The notes under the pieces are model-generated. The model was given only the letters and a program-made list of their open reading frames with translations. It was not told the origin of the DNA and made no database searches. Shown here in pieces: positions 1-5,700 of a stretch of DNA of 8,285 bases; within the stretch, counting starts at the first letter, position 1, and each line of letters opens with the position of its first letter. The stretch is from Treponema sp. (lineage in GTDB: Bacteria; Spirochaetota; Spirochaetia; Treponematales; Treponemataceae). The stretch covers positions 1-8,285 of the forward strand of contig JAFTEK010000003.1 of assembly GCA_017453705.1 (NCBI GenBank). The letters are read 5' to 3'. The position numbers and the translations under genes are program-made.

Positions 1-1720
1 AGACCATCTTACCATCTGAGGACATCTTGGAAGACACTGTAGGCACAATCTCCATGTCCGGCGTGACAGAAACACGGATTAAGGCAGGTCCCCTATAGCC
101 CAATATCTCAGGCATGAGCTTAAGACCTGCATCTACGGATGGCAAATCAAAGAAACGGATTCCAAACGCTTTGGCAAGCATATCCAATCTGGTAAAAGAA
201 ACACCACTAGAAGAACTTTCGCCAACATAATTCCCATTGAAATACCGTTTCTGCGTCTGGTGTATAGAAAAATACCCACCGTTCTCCACAACAAAAAGCT
301 TTATGTCGTAATTATGGAAGACCACGGTTTCCAGTTCCTGCATATTCTGCATGAAAGAACCTTCACCGGTTATGCCGATGACAGTCTGCTCAGGGGCTGC
401 CACAGCCACACCAATAGCAGCAGGCAATGTAAATCCCATTGTCGCAGTTCCGCCTGTTGTTATATGCCGCTGACCTGATTTAACATACATAGCCTGAGCA
501 GTCACGTAAAAAGCTGATCCTGCGTCTGAAACAAAAGGAGTATTTCCACGGCTGAATTTATTCAGCAAACCAAGGAAGGCATAATAGTTCATTCCCTTGC
601 TGTCATCAGGATAGCTTTGCATTATGACAGGATACCGCTTTTTCCATTCCGTGCAGCACTCCCGCCATGACGTATATTTCATGCCAGGCTCCAGTATCTT
701 ATCCAGAGCGGCTATGAACTGACCTGCATCGCTGATAACAACCCGATCCAGTTTCACAGTGTTCTTACAATGCTCAGTGGCATCAACGTCCACGGCTATT
801 ACTTTTGCTTCGCGGGCAAACTTATCATATTCATGCCCAGTGTCAGACACGGACAACCTGCACCCCAGCGAAAGGAGCAGGTCGGCATTCTGCATGGCAA
901 TGTTGCCGGCCCTGCTGCCCTTGGAGCCTATCCTGCCTATACAGCATGGATCATCATCATCCAGGGTATCCACCCCCATAAAGGACATTACAACCGGAAT
1001 ATCATGCGTACCCACAAATTTCTTGAGTGAATCACATGCACCAGCCAGCCTAATGCCATGCCCTGCGACAATCACAGGACGCTCCGCCTTGGTCAATGCC
1101 TCTAGGACATAAGAAACATCTTGTTCAGAAGGAGAGGGCTTGGGTGGTTTTTCATCAGGCAGGGTATACCCATCCAAAGAGACTTCATCTATCATAGCCC
1201 CCTGTATGTCAAGCGGAATACTCAATGCCACAGGCCCCGGTCTGCCGCTCGTTGCCTCGTGAACAGCCTTCTCAAGATAAAAGCGTATCTTTTTAGCATC
1301 ATCAACTTCAACAGCAAATTTGGTCATAGGGGTGACAACAGAGATTATGTCCGCCTCCTGCACACCGAACTGCCTTAGTCCGGGAACACCAGACAGCCTG
1401 ACAGTCTGACTGCTTTTTGCCTGTCCGTAGATAAAAATCACAGGCGTGGAATCCTGCCAACAATCCAACATTCCTGTCAGGGTATTTGTCGCACCCGGCC
1501 CGCTTGTAGTAAGGACAAGCACAGGAGCGTTCTTCATCTTGGAATATGCCTCGGCAGCCATAGATGCCGCCTGCTCATGCTCGGTACATGTATATTTGAT
1601 TCTTTTTGATCTGCCGAAGGAGTCCTGCAAGTGCATACAGCCCCCCCCGGTGAGCATAAAAACATCCTTCACGCCATGATTCTCAAAAAAGGACACCAGA
1701 TAGTCAGAGAGCTTAATCAT
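1..1720 (-). CDS. Acetolactate-synthase-like ThDP enzyme, candidate YerE-type sugar C-4 carboligase (partial, 3' end off window)
   Basis: I translated this frame by hand: 573 codons from ATG 1720 run to the window edge without a stop. The last residues (SSDGKMV) match the end of acetolactate-synthase-like proteins, so probably only a short tail is missing. The order is N-terminal pyrimidine-binding domain with TEHEQAA (Glu49 the expected ThDP-activating Glu) and SGPGATN (73-79); a central domain (about 190-345), which in this family often binds FAD; and a C-terminal diphosphate-binding domain with GEGS (452-455) and ENGGY (479-483). The usual GDG...NN pair is altered to GEG...EN. Such enzymes decarboxylate a 2-oxo acid and transfer the acyl anion to a carbonyl; YerE does this on the 4-keto group of a CDP-dideoxysugar in yersiniose synthesis. 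RfbF and RfbH nearby suggest the same acceptor. The start overlaps the upstream aldolase gene by 8 bp. Family is certain; the YerE-like role is inference. A genuine acetolactate synthase or another benzaldehyde-lyase-like enzyme is the alternative. Confidence 0.88.
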   Translation of the reverse strand, partial: MIKLSDYLVSFFENHGVKDVFMLTGGGCMHLQDSFGRSKRIKYTCTEHEQAASMAAEAYSKMKNAPVLVLTTSGPGATNTLTGMLDCWQDSTPVIFIYGQAKSSQTVRLSGVPGLRQFGVQEADIISVVTPMTKFAVEVDDAKKIRFYLEKAVHEATSGRPGPVALSIPLDIQGAMIDEVSLDGYTLPDEKPPKPSPSEQDVSYVLEALTKAERPVIVAGHGIRLAGACDSLKKFVGTHDIPVVMSFMGVDTLDDDDPCCIGRIGSKGSRAGNIAMQNADLLLSLGCRLSVSDTGHEYDKFAREAKVIAVDVDATEHCKNTVKLDRVVISDAGQFIAALDKILEPGMKYTSWRECCTEWKKRYPVIMQSYPDDSKGMNYYAFLGLLNKFSRGNTPFVSDAGSAFYVTAQAMYVKSGQRHITTGGTATMGFTLPAAIGVAVAAPEQTVIGITGEGSFMQNMQELETVVFHNYDIKLFVVENGGYFSIHQTQKRYFNGNYVGESSSSGVSFTRLDMLAKAFGIRFFDLPSVDAGLKLMPEILGYRGPALIRVSVTPDMEIVPTVSSKMSSDGKMV

Positions 1721-2444
1721 TCCTGACCCCCTCGGTGAACTCGTGAACACAGTCATAAAGGATACCACAGTCCACCTTGTACACTACAAAGGAAAAGCCC
1801 TGCTTTATGACTTCTTTTGCTTCATTCACGCTGTGAACCATGCAGCCTGCAGACTTCCCGGCACCAGCAGCCTTTTTTGCGGTAAGGGACATCAAGTCCA
1901 GAACTTTCTGGTTGGATACATCACCGGGAATGCCCAGGGCAATCGACAAGTCATACTGCCCGACATAAAGAAGTGAAATCTGCGGGATATTGAGCAGCTC
2001 GTCCAGCTGTGTAAAAACCTCACGTCCTTCCAGTATCAGGCCTATCTTGATTCGCTTGTTTTCCTTCTCAAAGTAATCAGAGCTGACCTTGTGATAGCCC
2101 CCGCAAGGAACAAAAGGATTGAAGCCACGCTCGCCCTCCGGTGAAAAACAGCAAAGTCGGACAGCCTCCTTTGCGTCCTCAACACCTTTCACTTGCGGGA
2201 AAATTATTCCATCACAGCCAGTATCCAAAGTCCTAGTAACCCAAGACTCTTCTATCGCAGGAACACGTATATATGCCTGTTTACCTTCCGCATGGGCTGC
2301 AAAGACCATGTTTTGCGCAAGGCCAAAGTCAATTATACCATGTTCCATGTCCATGATTGAAAAATCAAAGCCTGCCTTGGCCATGACATTAGTAACGTAT
2401 GCGGACGGCATTTCTGCCCATGTACCGATTTGAATCTTTTCCAT
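1713..2444 (-). CDS. HpcH/HpaI-family (class II, metal-dependent) pyruvate aldolase
   Basis: This 243-residue protein has the usual length of HpaI/GarL-type aldolases, which add pyruvate to an aldehyde, or cleave the product, using a divalent metal. Family landmarks are visible: MDMEHG (31-36, His35 matching the HpaI catalytic His45), the IRVP arginine (Arg60, HpaI Arg70), SPEGERG (101-107), the metal Glu in ILEGRE (Glu139, HpaI Glu149), and the second metal ligand Asp165 (HpaI Asp175). The last sits in GQYDLS, where HpaI has GPADLS. Residue equivalences come from my memory of HpaI. It starts 3 bp after the upstream aldolase gene ends; the nearest purine-rich stretch (AAGGAA) lies about 13 nt upstream of the ATG, so translational coupling is likely. 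It is the second aldolase in the operon and its substrate is unknown. It could form the 2-oxo acid used by the ThDP enzyme, or supply a pyruvate enolate from oxaloacetate, since some family relatives decarboxylate. A citrate lyase beta subunit is less likely, given the better match to HpaI. Confidence 0.88.
   Translation of the reverse strand: MEKIQIGTWAEMPSAYVTNVMAKAGFDFSIMDMEHGIIDFGLAQNMVFAAHAEGKQAYIRVPAIEESWVTRTLDTGCDGIIFPQVKGVEDAKEAVRLCCFSPEGERGFNPFVPCGGYHKVSSDYFEKENKRIKIGLILEGREVFTQLDELLNIPQISLLYVGQYDLSIALGIPGDVSNQKVLDLMSLTAKKAAGAGKSAGCMVHSVNEAKEVIKQGFSFVVYKVDCGILYDCVHEFTEGVRND
1727..1733 (-). promoter_or_regulatory. Ribosome binding site of the ThDP-enzyme gene
   Basis: GAGGGGG on the minus strand lies 6 nt before ATG 1720, inside the end of the HpcH/HpaI aldolase gene. 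With the 8-bp overlap of the two genes (ATGATTAA) this suggests coupled translation. Confidence 0.5.
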
Positions 2445-2447
2445 ATA

Positions 2448-3473
2448 TTATTGTTTATTCCTTACACTTTTCTTTGCATCCTGCAGTTCTTTGGCTATCC
2501 CCACAATCATGTCTTCCTGACCCGCAACAGCCTTGCGCCTCCCCAGCTCCATCAGAATATCACGGGCATCCACGCCAAAGCAGGAAGCGGCATTCTCAAC
2601 ATGCCGCCTAAAGCCAGAGAAAACCCCGGCCATTCCGTTAACGATATTTATGTCGTCCAGCCCCCTGTCGTCTTTCCACCATTTGGACACATATTCCTCG
2701 CTCGCATCCATCATCGTATACAGGTCTGCCTTGCAGGGGATACCTTCTTTCTTAAGGAGAGCAACGATGGCTTCCAACTGACAGTTGCCAGCCCCCGCAC
2801 CAAACCCCCGGATAGTTCCGTCTATAATGCTAGCTCCGCTTCGTATCGCAGTATATGTATTGGCAACGGCAAGCCCCAGGTTATTATGGGCATGAAAACC
2901 AATGCGGCATTTTAGTTTTCCCGCAAGCAAAGCAACGGTGTCACTGACCATCTCAGGAGTGCTGGCACCCGCACTATCCATGAGAATTACCCCCTGCGCC
3001 CCATAAGACTCCAGCTGCAAAGCCTGCTCCAGCAGGGTATTCCTGTCAGCAAGGTGGTACATCATCATGACACCATAGACTTCCTTGCCTTTCCCTGCCA
3101 AAAACTCAATATGCTGGCGGGTTATATTCGTCTCCGTGCAGTGGCAGCCAACCTTGAACACATCCACCCCTAATTCCACCGCAGGAATCAAATCGTCACG
3201 TATCGTACCATATCCGGGCATCATAAAGGCAGCGAGCTTGGTCTGCTTCAAGTTCTCCCTTGCAACCTGCAGCATCTTAGAGTCTGGCAGCAAAGACAGC
3301 CCCACCTGCAACGATGAGGCTCCCAGTCCGTTGCCATGACCGACTACTATGGCATCCATACCCGCCCCATCCATCGCGAGGCAGTAATCGCGTATATTGC
3401 CCTCTGTATACTGGTGTGCTATGGCATGGCTGCCATCGCGGAGAGTTGCGTCAAAAATCTTAATTTCTTGCAT
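2448..3473 (-). CDS. mhpE: 4-hydroxy-2-oxovalerate aldolase (MhpE/DmpG/BphI family)
   Basis: This 341-residue protein matches the full length of DmpG/MhpE. It condenses pyruvate with acetaldehyde to 4-hydroxy-2-oxovalerate, or the reverse, at a divalent metal in a TIM barrel, followed by a C-terminal domain. Visible motifs are TLRDGSHA (10-17, with Arg12, metal Asp13 and catalytic His16), HGNGLGASS (46-54), HCTE (111-114), the metal histidines in HAHNN (194-198), GAGAGN (225-230) and GGQED-like AGQEDMIV (317-324). The ATG at 3473 is chosen because it aligns with the family N terminus; in-frame ATGs at 3485 and 3503 would add 4 or 10 residues. The start overlaps the dehydrogenase gene by 14 bp, fitting the obligate DmpG-DmpF type complex. 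Two or three substrate-pocket positions differ from the catabolic enzymes: AAFMMPGYG for ATLLLPGIG and AGVFSGF for AGVYSSF, the latter replacing the tyrosine (BphI Tyr290) linked to stereocontrol. A synthetic role is inferred from the sugar-operon context. Confidence 0.93.
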   Translation of the reverse strand: MQEIKIFDATLRDGSHAIAHQYTEGNIRDYCLAMDGAGMDAIVVGHGNGLGASSLQVGLSLLPDSKMLQVARENLKQTKLAAFMMPGYGTIRDDLIPAVELGVDVFKVGCHCTETNITRQHIEFLAGKGKEVYGVMMMYHLADRNTLLEQALQLESYGAQGVILMDSAGASTPEMVSDTVALLAGKLKCRIGFHAHNNLGLAVANTYTAIRSGASIIDGTIRGFGAGAGNCQLEAIVALLKKEGIPCKADLYTMMDASEEYVSKWWKDDRGLDDINIVNGMAGVFSGFRRHVENAASCFGVDARDILMELGRRKAVAGQEDMIVGIAKELQDAKKSVRNKQ

Positions 3474-4350
3474 TTGTATTCCCATAGCCCTTCTTAATCG
3501 CATACTCAGTGGCTATCTTAACGGCGGCACATGTGATTATGTCCAAGTTACCCGCATACTTAGGCAGATAATCGCCCCCACCAGTAACTTCGACACTAAG
3601 AGTAACTCGCCCATTCTCAAAGATTGGCCCCAAGACGATATGAAAACCCGGAACATAGCCCTGAATAACCTTTTCCATATCAAATGCAGCAAGGCTAATC
3701 TTTTCCATATCAGGATTGTCACAAAGCATATAGAGGGTATTGTGCATCGTTATTGGAGGAACAGCCGGGTTCAAGTTTATCATTGCCTTTGTATTGGCTA
3801 TACCTGTGAAGTCCCTCAGCGCATCCTTTGTCGTCTGCGTGAACTCATCTATGTTATTCCTTGTCCCCATTCCAGCGGAGGCAGAGGCTATCGTTGCGAC
3901 AAGCTCCAGATAGCTTATGCCCTTCTGGACTTTGCTTATTGCAAGTGCAATCGGAATCACCGCCTGACCACCGCAGGTTATCAGGTTAACGTTGTCCTGC
4001 TCCAGCCCTTCTTCCAAGTTCACAGCCGGAATACAAAAAGCACCGATGTGGGCAGGTGTCAAATCTATCGTAAACTTACCAAGCCTTTTTAAGATGGGAG
4101 CATTGTAACGGTGTCCTTCAACCGAGGTGGCATCAAAAACCAATTCACAACAGTCAGGATGCTTTTCAATGTAGCCGATAGACTCCACGGACGTAGGCAC
4201 ACCAAGAGCTTTGGCTCTGGCTATACCCCTTGAGTCAGCCTTATGTCCCGTGAAAACACCGCACTCCAAGACCTGGGACTTCATCAGTTTGGCCAAGAGG
4301 TCACTACCGATGTTGCCCGTGCCTATTATGGCGGCCTTCATCTTGCCCAT
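3460..4350 (-). CDS. mhpF: Acetaldehyde dehydrogenase, CoA-acylating (MhpF/DmpF family)
   Basis: This 296-residue protein interconverts acetyl-CoA plus NADH with acetaldehyde. It has an N-terminal Rossmann domain with GTGNIG (10-15), FDATS (72-76), the catalytic cysteine in TCGGQA (Cys126; DmpF Cys132), the conserved GTRNNIDEFTQTT block (about 162-174), NPAVPP, and the C-terminal YLPKYAGNLDI. It is shorter than E. coli MhpF: the stretch between YVPG and YLP is about 25 residues here against about 42 in MhpF as I recall it. The ATG at 4350 is supported by an AGGA 8 nt upstream; an internal ATG at 4341 lies too far from it. The gene begins 19 bp after rfbH and overlaps the aldolase gene by 14 bp. 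In aromatic catabolism this enzyme disposes of acetaldehyde made by the aldolase. Beside nucleotide-sugar genes the reverse flow is more sensible, with acetyl-CoA reduced to acetaldehyde and channelled to the aldolase. Family is secure; direction is inferred. Confidence 0.93.
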   Translation of the reverse strand: MGKMKAAIIGTGNIGSDLLAKLMKSQVLECGVFTGHKADSRGIARAKALGVPTSVESIGYIEKHPDCCELVFDATSVEGHRYNAPILKRLGKFTIDLTPAHIGAFCIPAVNLEEGLEQDNVNLITCGGQAVIPIALAISKVQKGISYLELVATIASASAGMGTRNNIDEFTQTTKDALRDFTGIANTKAMINLNPAVPPITMHNTLYMLCDNPDMEKISLAAFDMEKVIQGYVPGFHIVLGPIFENGRVTLSVEVTGGGDYLPKYAGNLDIITCAAVKIATEYAIKKGYGNTNARN

Positions 4351-4358
4351 CTAAAAGT

Positions 4359-4368
4359 TCCTGTCCTT
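4359..4368 (-). promoter_or_regulatory. Ribosome binding site of the acetaldehyde dehydrogenase gene
   Basis: AAGGACAGGA on the minus strand fills the 19-bp gap after rfbH. Its AGGA ends 8 nt before ATG 4350, which supports that start over the in-frame ATG three codons later. Confidence 0.6.
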
Positions 4369-4369
4369 C

Positions 4370-5698
4370 CTACAAGTTTTCTTTGATTACGCCAGCCATC
4401 TTGTCCAACATCTCATCGTTCATGCCCGGATACACGCCGACCCAGAAAGTGTCATTCATTATCCTGTCCGTACAATCAAGGCTGCCAGAAATCCTGTAGG
4501 CATCGCTACCGCGTATAGCGTCAAAACAAGGATGCTTTGTCAGGTTGCCGGCAAAGAGCATCCTGGTCTGGATTTTGGCAGATTCCAGAGCCTTGACCAG
4601 ACGGAGCTTGCCCCCGGACTCCTTGCATGTAATCATAAATCCAAACCAGCTGGGCTTGCTGTTCTCGGCAGGCTCAGGCAGGATAAGCTTGTCCTGGCAT
4701 CCAGAAAGAGCGTCATGCAGGTACTGCCAGTTGTGCCGCCTTTTCTCCACAAAGGACGGGAACTTTTCCAGCTGCGCGCAGCCGATCGCCGCCTGCAAAT
4801 CCGAAGCCTTAAGGTTATACCCCAGATGACTGTAAACATACTTGTGGTCGTATCCTGCGGGCAGCTGGCCGTACTGACCGTCAAAGCGGTGGCCGCATGT
4901 GTTGTCACGCCCGGAAGGACATGAGCAGACTCGCCCCCAGTCCCTTATTGAAAGGGCTATTTTGTGAAGCAATGGATCGGCAGTATAGACCGCGCCTCCC
5001 TCGCCCATCGTCATGTGGTGGGGCGGATAAAAACTCGACGTACCTATATCCCCCCAAGTTCCGGTAAGCTTGGTCTTTCCGCCAATCGTATACTCTGAAC
5101 CGAGGGCATCACAGTTGTCCTCAACGAGCCAGAGCTTATGAGCATCACAGAAAGCCTTAACAGCCTTCAGGTCAAACGGGTTGCCCAAAGTATGAGCTAT
5201 CATAACAGCCTTGGTTTTCGGGGAAAGGGCTGCCTCCAGGCGGGAAACATCTATATTGTACTGGGGAACAGTCACATCTACAAACACAGGAACCGCCCCA
5301 TAGTTCATGATTGGAGTCACCGTTGTGGGAAATCCGCAGGCGACGGTTATCACTTCATCCCCGCGTTTAATCGCCCGCTCCCCCAGCAAAGGAGAGGTCA
5401 GAGTCATAAAAGCAAGAAGGTTTGCCGAAGAACCGGAGTTTACAAGCAGTGTCGCGGGAACACCCAGATAGCGGGCAAGCTCCTTCTCAAACTTCGTGCT
5501 GTAGCGACCCTGGGTAAGCCAGAACTCAAGGGCGCTGTCCACCAAGTTGACCATCTCCTTGTCATCAAAAACACGGGATGCGTAAGGAATTCTGTCACCG
5601 TCCTGATAGGCTTTTTTCTGCATGAACTTAGAGTAATAGGCCTTAACACTCTCCAAAATGCTAGCAGTGGCCTCTTCCTTCGTCATATTCTCAAACAT
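4370..5698 (-). CDS. rfbH: CDP-4-keto-6-deoxy-D-glucose 3-dehydrase (RfbH/DdhC, E1)
   Basis: This 442-residue protein of the DegT/DnrJ/EryC1 aminotransferase fold removes the C-3 hydroxyl of CDP-4-keto-6-deoxyglucose with PMP and an iron-sulfur cluster. Reduction by the partner RfbI (E3), not seen here, gives CDP-3,6-dideoxy-4-ketoglucose. Diagnostic features: His227 in FYPPHHMTMGEGG stands where aminotransferases have the PLP lysine, and the cluster cysteines are Cys196 (EDNC), Cys258, Cys260 and Cys268. The spacing is C-X61-C-X-C-X7-C, against the published X57 in Salmonella/Yersinia RfbH. The four extra residues lie in a loop (YTIGGKTKLTG here, YDGKMAG in Salmonella as I recall it). SGSSANL (88-94) and DWGR (253-256) also match. 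The start at 5698 follows an AGGTGGGG 5 nt upstream and lies 2 bp after the previous stop. The open frame extends to an ATG at 5743, but this would overlap the preceding gene without family support; ATG 5686 remains possible. Confidence 0.95.
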   Translation of the reverse strand: MFENMTKEEATASILESVKAYYSKFMQKKAYQDGDRIPYASRVFDDKEMVNLVDSALEFWLTQGRYSTKFEKELARYLGVPATLLVNSGSSANLLAFMTLTSPLLGERAIKRGDEVITVACGFPTTVTPIMNYGAVPVFVDVTVPQYNIDVSRLEAALSPKTKAVMIAHTLGNPFDLKAVKAFCDAHKLWLVEDNCDALGSEYTIGGKTKLTGTWGDIGTSSFYPPHHMTMGEGGAVYTADPLLHKIALSIRDWGRVCSCPSGRDNTCGHRFDGQYGQLPAGYDHKYVYSHLGYNLKASDLQAAIGCAQLEKFPSFVEKRRHNWQYLHDALSGCQDKLILPEPAENSKPSWFGFMITCKESGGKLRLVKALESAKIQTRMLFAGNLTKHPCFDAIRGSDAYRISGSLDCTDRIMNDTFWVGVYPGMNDEMLDKMAGVIKENL

Positions 5699-5700
5699 AT

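Noticed and set aside
1..1720. Housekeeping IlvB-type acetolactate synthase
   Set aside because: No ilvN or other branched-chain amino-acid gene is adjacent, the GEG/EN motif is atypical, and the neighbours are nucleotide-sugar genes. This remains possible but is less likely.
3397..4092. Plus-strand open frame of 231 codons opposite the dehydrogenase and aldolase genes
   Set aside because: It is a shadow of two strongly conserved minus-strand genes and its translation has no recognisable motif.
1713..4350. Interpretation as a meta-cleavage (aromatic catabolism) operon
   Set aside because: Only the terminal aldolase/dehydrogenase pair is present, with no dioxygenase, hydrolase or hydratase, and the genes lie between rfbH and a carboligase in a continuous sugar operon.
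4370..5698. PLP-dependent sugar aminotransferase of the DegT family
   Set aside because: The PLP lysine is replaced by histidine and four iron-sulfur cysteines are present, which defines the 3-dehydrase RfbH.
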